This document shows, in pieces, positions 8,566-17,731 of a DNA stretch of 37,600 nt. The stretch is from Rhodospirillales bacterium (GTDB taxonomy: Bacteria > Pseudomonadota > Alphaproteobacteria > Rhodospirillales > GLO-3). The DNA lies in the NCBI GenBank assembly GCA_003354135.1, contig PIVK01000028.1, forward strand, positions 1 through 37,600. The letters are read 5' to 3'. Every line of letters begins with the position of its first letter. Position 1 is the stretch's first letter. Below the pieces are notes generated by a model. That model was not told the DNA's origin, searched no databases, and worked only from the letters and a program-made list of their open reading frames with translations. Both the position numbers and the translations under genes were made by a program.

Positions 8566-10527
8566 CTATTCACGGCTTTCCGATCCTGCAATGGGAAGGT
8601 CGATCCAGAAGTCGCTTCCCTGTTCTTGCTCCGACCTGAAACTTATCCTCCCCCCCAGTGCTTCCATGATGCGTTTGGAAATGAAGAGACCGCTACCGGT
8701 CCCTTCGATTCTACCGGCCTCGCGTCCCAGACGGTTGAACGGGACGAATAGGTCCTTTTGTTTTTCCTTCGAGATGCCGGGACCCGTGTCGTGGACGTTG
8801 ATTCGCAGATCATCCTGATCCGTTACTCCGGCGTCCACGGCCACCCGGCCGCCCTGCATATTGTATTTGATCGCATTGGACATGAGGTTAAGCAGAACCT
8901 GACGCAATAAGGCGGGATCTGTCTGTACCTTTGGCAACGGATAGCCGTCGCCTTCGGTCCCGAGAGTGACTCCCATTGCCTCGGCACGGGGAGACAGGCT
9001 GACCAGGCACTCTTCGATGAGAGGCATAACCTGGACTTCGCAGATATCTACTTTCATATGACCGGCCTCGATCTCACTGAGGTTGAGCACCAAGTCGATC
9101 AGTTCCATGAGTTGGCCCCCACTTTTCAAGACAAGGCCGAGATATTCTTTCTGGCTCTCGGTCGGAGGATCGGTGGGGCTGCTTGCAATGAGTTGGGTGA
9201 AGCCGAGGATCGCATTCATGGGCGTTCTCAACTCGTGGCTCATGCTGGCCAGGAACTCCGACTTGGCACGATTGGCCTTCTCGGCTTCTTGCTTGGCGAT
9301 ACGAAGCTTGAGTTCGGACTCCTTCTCCGCCGTTATGTCGCGAACAATCGCGGTGAATGTGATCCCCTCGGATGTTTTGGTTTTGCTCACGGTGAGATGC
9401 ATGGGAAACTTGCTTCCATCCTCGCGCGCGCCCTTCACCTCGCGGCCAATCCCGATGATCTTCGCCTCGCCGGTCTTTAGATATTGGCGCAGATATTGGT
9501 CATGCCGGGATCGATCTGGTTCCGGCATAAGAATGGAAACGTTCCTGCCCAAGACCTCTCCTGGCGGGTATCCGAACACACTCGAAGCGGCGGCGTTGAA
9601 GGACAGGATTTTGCCGTTCGTATCTATGGTGATGATCGCATCCACGGCGTTCTCAACGATGGTGCGCAAATGCTCCTCACGGTCACGGACTTCGATTTCT
9701 GCCCGTTGACGCCGAACCGAATGCGCGTGCACGGCATCCAGAAATTTGTTGCTCGCCTGGACAAGGGAACCGAGTTCCGTCCCGTTAATGTCTTCGGTGA
9801 ACGGAAGGCGGTCTGTTCCCGGATCGTGGGGGTTTACGCGTCCAAGACCAGAGACAAGGTTTTGCAACGGGCGGATCAACCGCCAATGGGAGAACCAGAT
9901 GGTAACCAGGGCCAGGACAAGCAGGATCCCGACGAGAGCGGCGCCTGAACCCACTGAGAACGCGGTGATGGCGGAAACCGCCCCTCTAACCCGTTCGGCG
10001 TAGGACCGGTGTAATGCCGTCAATCGCTGATCCAAGATGTCGAGCGCCTCGACCCCAATGGTATCGTCGATCTTGACGACGTTATCAATTTCGACGGAGG
10101 AATATCCCTTTCCCGCCATCGCTTCGGCCACGGGAACCATCCCCTTGTACTGATCCGCGATCGAAAGCAATCCGGAGAACGCCTTGCGCTCCTGCTCGTC
10201 CATTCCCAAGCCTTGGTAGGCTGTGAGCGCGATGGAAAGCTGGAGCAGTCTCTTATGGACGGCAACGGCTCTCCAACGTTCCTTCCGCAGGACGTAGTTC
10301 TTGAAGTGATGGATCATGCCGTCATAGCCGAGAAGGCCACGGATCTGGCTCAAGAGCAGGGCCTTCTGGGTGGAGGTCTTTTCAAATTGGGTCCAGGTCC
10401 TGTCCATGCTCTCGGCGTTATGAACAGCGACAAGGGAGAGGGTCATGGCTGTTGCAACGGCGATCAACAGGCCAATGGAAACAATCCATCCGAAGGTCGT
10501 GATTCGCATGGACCGGAGAATCGTCAT
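8566..10527 (-). CDS. Membrane sensor histidine kinase with FixL-like haem-PAS domain
   Basis: Protein of 653 residues. Architecture: transmembrane helix 1 (about 13-35), a roughly 150-residue helical periplasmic domain (36-188) containing GYDGMIHHFKNYVLR, transmembrane helix 2 (189-212), a HAMP-like linker, a PAS domain (about 283-402), a HisKA helix with phospho-acceptor His431 in SMSHELRTPMNAI, and an HATPase_c domain with N-box NLMSNAIKYN, DTGPGIS and GTGSGLF. The PAS core reads MPEPDRSRHDQYLRQY then IIGIGREVKG, closely like FixL. His342 aligns with the haem-ligating His200 and Arg362 with the oxygen-signalling Arg220 of Bradyrhizobium FixL; the positions of FixL Arg206 and His214 are Gln348 and Lys356 here. 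There is no receiver domain and no adjacent regulator. It overlaps the upstream secreted-protein gene by four bases (ATGA). The ligand (O2 or another) is inference. Confidence 0.92.
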   Translation of the reverse strand: MTILRSMRITTFGWIVSIGLLIAVATAMTLSLVAVHNAESMDRTWTQFEKTSTQKALLLSQIRGLLGYDGMIHHFKNYVLRKERWRAVAVHKRLLQLSIALTAYQGLGMDEQERKAFSGLLSIADQYKGMVPVAEAMAGKGYSSVEIDNVVKIDDTIGVEALDILDQRLTALHRSYAERVRGAVSAITAFSVGSGAALVGILLVLALVTIWFSHWRLIRPLQNLVSGLGRVNPHDPGTDRLPFTEDINGTELGSLVQASNKFLDAVHAHSVRRQRAEIEVRDREEHLRTIVENAVDAIITIDTNGKILSFNAAASSVFGYPPGEVLGRNVSILMPEPDRSRHDQYLRQYLKTGEAKIIGIGREVKGAREDGSKFPMHLTVSKTKTSEGITFTAIVRDITAEKESELKLRIAKQEAEKANRAKSEFLASMSHELRTPMNAILGFTQLIASSPTDPPTESQKEYLGLVLKSGGQLMELIDLVLNLSEIEAGHMKVDICEVQVMPLIEECLVSLSPRAEAMGVTLGTEGDGYPLPKVQTDPALLRQVLLNLMSNAIKYNMQGGRVAVDAGVTDQDDLRINVHDTGPGISKEKQKDLFVPFNRLGREAGRIEGTGSGLFISKRIMEALGGRISFRSEQEQGSDFWIDLPIAGSESRE

Positions 10528-11135
10528 TTACCTCCCCTTCGCTCCGAGACGCCAGGTTTCCAGTGGCTAACGAGCAGATCCAGCCGCCGGCCCAGCAAGT
10601 CCATGAGACTGAAGACGTCGTTGGGCGTCTTCCCTGTCATCTCATTTTCGGCATAAAAGCGGCTGATGGGGACCGTGCCATTCGTGGTCTCAACGATGGA
10701 ATCAACCAGCGCATTTAATATCTGCGAGGAGAGGACGAAAACCGGGCTCGGAATGATCGCCTTCTTCTCGCCATCACCCCCGACTTCCAGGGACTGATAA
10801 TCGACGATCCAAGAGGGGGGCGGCGGGAGATGTCCCAAATCGAACGTCCCGGTCAGTCTGAGCCATAGGCGATTTGCCCGTTCATACACGGACGCCGAGC
10901 GTTTCCCGTCGAATGTTTCCGGGGCCATGGATTCGAGCTGATCCGAAAACTCCGGGCTTGGGAACTTATGCTTCTGGAGTTCGAGAAACGCCGAATTGAT
11001 GTTGGTCCATAACCCACAGACATGGCTAGAGGTTAGGCCAAGCTCCAGTGCAAAGCCTTTCACAGGCGCCAAGCCCAAGAAAAGCGTCAGAAGGGCGATG
11101 GATGCCGGACGAAAAAAGCCCCCGCGAACAACCAC
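10524..11135 (-). CDS. Secreted protein of unknown family, coupled to the FixL-like kinase
   Basis: About 203 residues, exported: basic start (VVRGGFFRP), hydrophobic core (ASIALLTLFLGLAP) and a plausible signal-peptidase site after VKGFA. I do not recognise the mature domain. It has one cysteine (SSHVCGLW), a possible helical bundle, and a C-terminal DVFSLMDLLGRRLDLLVSHW segment. The GTG start at 11135 is chosen because GGGAG precedes it by seven bases and gives a compact signal peptide; a GTG at 11162 would add nine residues and lies within a 17-bp tandem repeat. The stop overlaps the kinase start (ATGA), so the two are translationally coupled. The pairing suggests a periplasmic accessory or ligand-binding protein for the kinase's sensor domain (inference). 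Confidence 0.7.
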   Translation of the reverse strand: MVVRGGFFRPASIALLTLFLGLAPVKGFALELGLTSSHVCGLWTNINSAFLELQKHKFPSPEFSDQLESMAPETFDGKRSASVYERANRLWLRLTGTFDLGHLPPPPSWIVDYQSLEVGGDGEKKAIIPSPVFVLSSQILNALVDSIVETTNGTVPISRFYAENEMTGKTPNDVFSLMDLLGRRLDLLVSHWKPGVSERRGGK

Positions 11136-11149
11136 TGTTTCACTCCCGC

Positions 11150-11183
11150 CCGCAATCTCCACTAAACCGCAATCTCCACTAAA
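11150..11183. repeat. Two perfect 17-bp tandem units at the start of the secreted-protein gene
   Basis: On the minus strand TTTAGTGGAGATTGCGG occurs twice, back to back (11183-11167 and 11166-11150), without mismatch. Each unit carries GTGGAG, that is, a potential start codon and a ribosome-site-like GGAG. Because 17 is not a multiple of three, a change in copy number would shift any start in the upstream copy out of frame. It lies between the sucD terminator and the proposed GTG start at 11135. Confidence 0.9.
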
Positions 11184-11197
11184 GCCGGCAGAGGGGC

Positions 11198-11233
11198 AAG
11201 AAAAACCGGCGGAACCCTTTCGGGTCCCGCCGG
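11198..11233 (-). terminator. Rho-independent terminator after sucD
   Basis: Hairpin at 11206-11233: arms CCGGCGG and CCGCCGG extended by AACCC/GGGTC around a TTTC loop. On the minus strand it is followed by TTTTTCTTG. It lies about 30 bases beyond the sucD stop, closing the mdh-sucC-sucD unit and separating it from the kinase unit. Confidence 0.85.
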
Positions 11234-11261
11234 CGGATAGGCCTGATAAGGAGTTCGTGGA

Positions 11262-12136
<875 letters not shown>

Positions 12137-12137
<1 letters not shown>

Positions 12138-13333
12138 TACTTCGCCTCCTTCACGGCTTTGACCACCTTCTCGGCGGCATCCGCCAAGTCGTCGGCGGAC
12201 ACGATTGCGAGACCAGACTGGGACAGGATCTGCTTGCCCAGGTCCACGTTGGTGCCTTCAAGCCGCACTACCAGAGGCACGTTGAGGCTGACTTCCTTGG
12301 CTGCTGTGACCACGCCTTCGGCGATGACGTCGCAACGCATGATGCCGCCGAAAATGTTGACAAGAATCCCCTCGACCTTGGGGTCGCGGAGGATGATCTT
12401 GAAAGCTTCTGTGACGCGCTCTTTGGTGGCGCCGCCGCCGACATCCAGGAAGTTGGCGGGGGCTCCGCCGTAGAGCTTGATGATGTCCATGGTCGACATG
12501 GCGAGGCCGGCGCCGTTAACCATGCAGCCGATGTTGCCGTCCAGTTTGATGTAGTTGAGGTCGTGCTGGGCGGCTTCCAGTTCCGCGGGGTCCTCCTCGT
12601 CGGCGTCGCGCAGTTCTTCCACGTCCTTGTGGCGGAACAGCGCGTTGTCGTCGAAGTTCATCTTGGCGTCCAAGGCGATGACGTCGCCGTCGCCGGTGAC
12701 CACCAGCGGGTTGACCTCGACCAGAGAGGCGTCGAGTTCGGTGAAGGCCTTGTACATGGCCATCATGAATTTGACGCCAGATTTGACTTGGTTGCCCTCG
12801 AGGCCCAGCCCGAAGGCAAGCTTTCGGGCGTGGTGGGGCTGGATGCCGGTGGCGGGGTCGATGGCCACTTTCAGGATCTTCTCCGGGGTTGCCGCGGCCA
12901 CCTCCTCGATCTCCATGCCGCCCTCGGTCGAGGCCATGATGGTGATGCGCGACGTGGCGCGGTCGATCAGCAGGCTGAGGTAGAGCTCGCGCGCGATGTC
13001 GCAGCCTTCCTCGATGTAGATGCGCTTGACCTCCTTGCCAGCGCTGCCGGTTTGCTTGGTGACCAAAGTCTTGCCCAGCATACCCTTGGCGTTCTCGACC
13101 ACTTCGTTCGCCGACTTGACGACACGCACGCCGCCCTTGCCGTCGGGGTCTTCCTTGAATCGACCGGCCCCGCGGCCGCCGGCGTGGATCTGCGACTTAA
13201 CGACCCAAACCGGGCCGCCCAAATCCTTGGTCACCTGCTCGACCTCGGACGGAGTGTAGGCGACGCCGCCGCGCGGCACCGCAACCCCGAACCTGCCGAG
13301 AAGCTGCTTTGCTTGATATTCGTGGATGTTCAT
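12137..13333 (-). CDS. sucC: Succinyl-CoA ligase (ADP-forming) beta subunit
   Basis: 398 residues starting [20 protein letters not shown], the standard N-terminus; the open frame continues upstream across mdh but that extension is non-coding. ATP-grasp domain blocks are visible: [15 protein letters not shown], the metal-binding [21 protein letters not shown], and the C-terminal [15 protein letters not shown] and [10 protein letters not shown] that contact the phospho-histidine loop of SucD. It sits 29 bases after mdh and overlaps sucD by one base. Nucleotide specificity (ADP versus GDP) cannot be read with certainty. Confidence 0.97.
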
Positions 13334-13362
13334 TGGTCTTCCTTGACTGGAGAGTCGCCCTG

Positions 13363-14391
<1,029 letters not shown>

Positions 14392-14522
14392 TTACCCGGG
14401 GTGTGTACCGGTTTTCATGTACGAGAGCAAGGGCGGGGAAGCGAATTTACCGCCTCAGGATATGCTGAAATTCTTGTTTTCAAATACATTTAAGGATGTT
14501 GCGATGCGGCATTGGGGCTGGA

Positions 14523-15647
14523 TCAGACCTCGTACCGCATCTTGATATACTCCGGTGAGCGCATCTCCATCAGCCGCGAGGCCGTGCGCTGAAACTCAAG
14601 CGCCCCATGTCCGTCGGGGTAGAGTCCGTCGGGCTCGCTGGCGGCGGAGCAGATGAGGCGCGTCTGGGTGTCGTAGAGCGCGTCGATCAGGGTCACGAAA
14701 CGCTTAGCCTCGTTCCGCATGTCGGGACCCATGCGAGGGATGTCGGCCAGGATCAGGGTGTGGTAGCGCTCCACCAGTTTCAGGTAATCGGCGGGGCCCA
14801 ACGGCGGGACATTGCCGCAGAGGTCATCGAAGCCCGCCAGCGCCACCCCATCTGCCGCCAGGGGGATGACGATCTCGCGCCCCTGGACGTCGATGACATC
14901 GCTCTCGGCCTCGGCCCCATTGGTCAGCCGCGTGAAACAGTTGCCCAGCGTGCGGTCGGTCTCGTGGTCGTGGGGCACCAGATAGACGCCCATCTCGGTC
15001 AGGCGGTCGAGGCGAAAGTCCTTGTCCCCGTGCAACCCAAAGACATCGAGACGCTCCACGATCATGTCGATGAAAGGCAGGAACTGCTCGCGCTGCAGGC
15101 CGTCCTCGTAGAGGCCCCGGGGAGGGCGGTTGGAGGTGGCGACCACCACCATCCCTTGCTCGAACAGGATTTCGAACAGGCGGCTCAGGATCATCGCATC
15201 GGTGATGTCGAGCACCTGAAATTCGTCGAAACAGAGCAGTGTGGTTTCCTCGGCCAGCCTTTTGGCCATCGGGGGGATGGGATCGGCCTCACGGCCCTTG
15301 AGCTTGCTGTATTCGGCCAGTCTGCGGTGGACCTGCTGCATAAAAGCGTGGAAGTGGACGCGACGCTTGCTCTTTATCGGCGCGGTGCGGAAGAACAGGT
15401 CCATCAGCATCGACTTGCCGCGTCCCGTGCCGCCGTAAAGATAAAGTCCCTGGGGAGGTGCCGCCCGGCGCCGTCTCAGTCCGAAGCGTACCGTCCAGCT
15501 CTCCGCGCCGTTTGACGCCGGTTCGTAATGGTTCAATGCGTCATGAAGGCTCTGCAGTTTTTCTACCGCCAGCGCCTGAACCGGATCGGCCTCCAAGTCG
15601 CCCGTGGCAATCTTGGCTCGATATTCAACCAGCGGCCCTTCGAACAT
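14523..15647 (-). CDS. zapE: Cell division protein ZapE (AFG1-like ATPase)
   Basis: 374 residues. AAA+-type P-loop ATPase of the AFG1/LACE1 family, in bacteria linked to Z-ring constriction under stress and to membrane-protein quality control. Walker A is GGTGRGKS (residues 72-79); Walker B is LLCFDEFQV (Asp141, Glu142). Other family blocks are VHFHAFMQQVH, VATSNRPPRGLYEDGLQRE and the C-terminal ALYDTQTRLICSA. The N-terminus MFEGPLVEYRAKI is typical, although the ribosome site is weak. In many alphaproteobacteria zapE lies directly upstream of mdh, as here. Confidence 0.93.
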   Translation of the reverse strand: MFEGPLVEYRAKIATGDLEADPVQALAVEKLQSLHDALNHYEPASNGAESWTVRFGLRRRRAAPPQGLYLYGGTGRGKSMLMDLFFRTAPIKSKRRVHFHAFMQQVHRRLAEYSKLKGREADPIPPMAKRLAEETTLLCFDEFQVLDITDAMILSRLFEILFEQGMVVVATSNRPPRGLYEDGLQREQFLPFIDMIVERLDVFGLHGDKDFRLDRLTEMGVYLVPHDHETDRTLGNCFTRLTNGAEAESDVIDVQGREIVIPLAADGVALAGFDDLCGNVPPLGPADYLKLVERYHTLILADIPRMGPDMRNEAKRFVTLIDALYDTQTRLICSAASEPDGLYPDGHGALEFQRTASRLMEMRSPEYIKMRYEV

Positions 15648-15730
15648 GGGTGCGACTCTGCCTCAATTGTGCACCTGCTAACACCGAAAAGGTAGGGGGC
15701 GAGCCGCAATCTGTAAAGAGTGGCTCTCAT

Positions 15731-17098
15731 CTATTTGAAATTCTTGGCCGCCCGTCCCGCAAAGCGCAATTCCATCTGGCGGCGAAAGGCCAGAACATCG
15801 CTTTCGTCGTTGGCCGGATCGACATCGACGTCGAACCAGCGGATCGGATGGCCGACCGCGATGTGGGTCTTGAGGCGCGCATGCGCGGCGAACCCGATGG
15901 GCAGGCAGCCCTGGTCGATGGCTTCGTCGGAATCCATCAGACACCCCTGAACCGTGTATCCGCCTTCGCCGTCGAGCACCTGCCCGGGGTCCAGCCCCTT
16001 CTTGGCATAGGTGACGACGTCGGCCCGGAAGGCTTTAGGACTGCCCGTCGGCTCGCCGCGCAAAGCGGCAGCCGCCACGCTCAGCGGCAGTTCCAGGCCC
16101 AACGGTCGTTCCGGCTGCCAAAGGGCGGCAAAGCGCTCGGGGGCATTCGGTTTCACCGGTCTTCCGAAGATCCTGTCCGCGCACGCCGGTTCCGTGTTGA
16201 CCACGACGTAAGTCCCGTTGCCGAGCCCGTCTTTGATGGACTTTCCTTTGGCGTCGGTGTCGGACACCGTATCGACAAGTCCGACCCTTTTCACGACGCC
16301 GCCATCGGACTTCGGCACCATGCGTTTGGACAGGTCTCCGATGGTGCAGGGGGTGAAGCTCAATCCCTCCGGAGGAGGCTCCAGGTCACATGCATTTGCC
16401 GTTGCCGCCATTTCGAGGGCGGCCGTGGTTCCGTCCATCAAGGAGACCAAGGCGGACGGATTGAGGTCCTGGGCTTCCGGCCCCTCAGGGTCAAGCTCAA
16501 GCGTGTCCCAGACCGTGGACGGGTTGATAGTTGGCAAGTGGGCCCCAAAGACCACTCCCCGCCCCGCCGTCACCACCTCGAGCCCGGACGCCCGGGCCCG
16601 GTTGATCTGATCGCTCAGAATGGCCGGTGTCATGCCTTTTGCCAGCGAATAGACCAGTTGGGCCTTTCTCGCCTTCAGCGCCATCAAGGGGCCGGCCAGG
16701 GCGTCGGCCTGCAGATTGGCCATCACCACATGGCGGCCCCGCTCGAAGGCAAGCAGCGCATGGCGAATTCCCTGGTTGGCGAGGCCCGTCGCCTCCACGA
16801 CAACTTCAAGCCCGCCGGCGGCGATCAGGTCTTCGGCATTATCAGTAATCCAGACGCCTCTTTCGGCGATGGCCTTGGCAGGCGACCGGGCGGCGTAACG
16901 CTCGGCCGGCCAGCCAACGGCTTTCAGCGCGGCGGCTGCCTTGTCGTATGCCGTTTCCGCCACAGCCATCACATGAAGACCGGGGGTCCATAGCGCCTGT
17001 GCCAGCAACGATTTGCCCAGCCGCCCCGCGCCGATGAGGCCGATCCGAATTGGGCGTCCTTCCGAGGCACGTCGGAGCATCAGGCGGTACAAACTCAT
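15731..17098 (-). CDS. NAD(P)-binding oxidoreductase with C-terminal SAF-type domain (homoserine-dehydrogenase-like)
   Basis: About 455 residues from MSLYRLMLRRASEGRPIRIG; a GGAAGG site precedes this ATG. The open frame runs further upstream to 17302, but that extension overlaps a repeat and has no family character. The N-terminal Rossmann fold has GLIGAGRLGKS (Gly23, Gly25, Gly28), followed by VVEATGLANQGIRHAL and MDGTTAALEMAATANA. The C-terminal block LDGEGGYTVQGCLMDSDEA...GCLPIGFA is the SAF-like part. Related proteins are annotated as homoserine-dehydrogenase-like or as D-apionate oxidoisomerase-type sugar-acid enzymes; the substrate here is unknown. No sugar-catabolic genes are adjacent (zapE lies 83 bases downstream), so context does not identify the substrate. 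Confidence 0.82.
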   Translation of the reverse strand: MSLYRLMLRRASEGRPIRIGLIGAGRLGKSLLAQALWTPGLHVMAVAETAYDKAAAALKAVGWPAERYAARSPAKAIAERGVWITDNAEDLIAAGGLEVVVEATGLANQGIRHALLAFERGRHVVMANLQADALAGPLMALKARKAQLVYSLAKGMTPAILSDQINRARASGLEVVTAGRGVVFGAHLPTINPSTVWDTLELDPEGPEAQDLNPSALVSLMDGTTAALEMAATANACDLEPPPEGLSFTPCTIGDLSKRMVPKSDGGVVKRVGLVDTVSDTDAKGKSIKDGLGNGTYVVVNTEPACADRIFGRPVKPNAPERFAALWQPERPLGLELPLSVAAAALRGEPTGSPKAFRADVVTYAKKGLDPGQVLDGEGGYTVQGCLMDSDEAIDQGCLPIGFAAHARLKTHIAVGHPIRWFDVDVDPANDESDVLAFRRQMELRFAGRAAKNFK

Positions 17099-17182
17099 TC
17101 CGATCAGCCTTCCAAGGGGTCGGTTTTCGAGCAACTTGAACCTTAAGTCTCCACCCGTTTTAGCCTCCCGCCGGGCGAGGTG

Positions 17183-17220
17183 CCAGTGTCGTCTTGCATC
17201 ACCAGTGTCGTTTTGCATCA
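17183..17220. repeat. 19-bp tandem repeat, two copies with one mismatch
   Basis: CCAGTGTCGTCTTGCATCA at 17183-17201 is followed immediately by CCAGTGTCGTTTTGCATCA at 17202-17220. On the minus strand this reads TGATGCAAAACGACACTGG in tandem. Closely spaced short repeats of this kind resemble the multiple transposase-binding repeats at the ends of IS21-type elements, but no IstA/IstB gene is present, so it would be an orphan end. They lie 85-122 bases upstream of the oxidoreductase start, so an operator is the alternative reading. Confidence 0.85.
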
Positions 17221-17376
17221 AACGTGGCCATCTTTGTCGCACCAACCCCGGTTTTGGGCCGGCATCTTCCTGAAAGGGGGGCGCCGGAAGGATAAGCGAC
17301 ATGCGATTCGCAGAATCGATGACAAAATATTCTCCAAAAATACCGAGGAGGTCCCGGCCCGTGGTGGGTGGTTTAG

Positions 17377-17480
17377 GCCTATCTCACCCGATGGCGGATC
17401 GAGGAAGCCGTCCGCCTCGTCAAGCAGAGCTACGGCCAGGCTGACGGTGTCCGCGAGGTCCGTGCCAGGGCGCCCAGGCG
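17377..17480 (+). pseudogene. Possible DDE transposase remnant (IS4-like)
   Basis: In one plus-strand frame, opening right after a TAG, the translation contains TRWRIEEAVRLVKQSYG followed by ADGVREVRAR. This resembles the C-terminal RW-x-IEE-x-x-R-x-x-KQ block of IS4-type transposases, where the Glu is the third catalytic acidic residue. No start codon, upstream DDE region or downstream continuation is visible, so at most it is a decayed fragment. The identification is from motif memory over about 30 residues and could be chance. Confidence 0.35.
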
Positions 17481-17731
17481 CCCGTCGTTTGCCGCACGGG
17501 CCTTGCCTCGAATCTCTCTCGGGTTAGGCCGGGAATTTTTGGGGAAGGTCCTGACTTGGCAGGAGGTTTCTGAACGCCATCCCAGGCTTTAAAAATCGGA
17601 ACTTGTGGTGTGTTGTGCCTTTGAGTAATATCAGGCCGAACGGCAAGGGGTGGGGATTATTTTTATGATTCCCAAGTACATGCCGGGGGTTAATTGAGAG
17701 TTCTCTTACGAGCACAAGGCCGATTCGCAAG

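Larger units (their letters stand above)
17099..17731. other. Gene-free 630-bp interval with traces of mobile DNA
   Basis: No convincing intact gene is present. It holds a 19-bp tandem repeat (17183-17220), a peptide resembling part of a DDE transposase (17377-17480), a compact inverted repeat GGGCGCC-CA-GGCGCCC (17468-17483), and, toward the right, an AT-richer stretch (17640-17700) that probably carries the promoter of the lipoprotein gene starting at 17732. The small overlapping open frames here have the composition of shadows and no recognisable domain. Confidence 0.6.
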
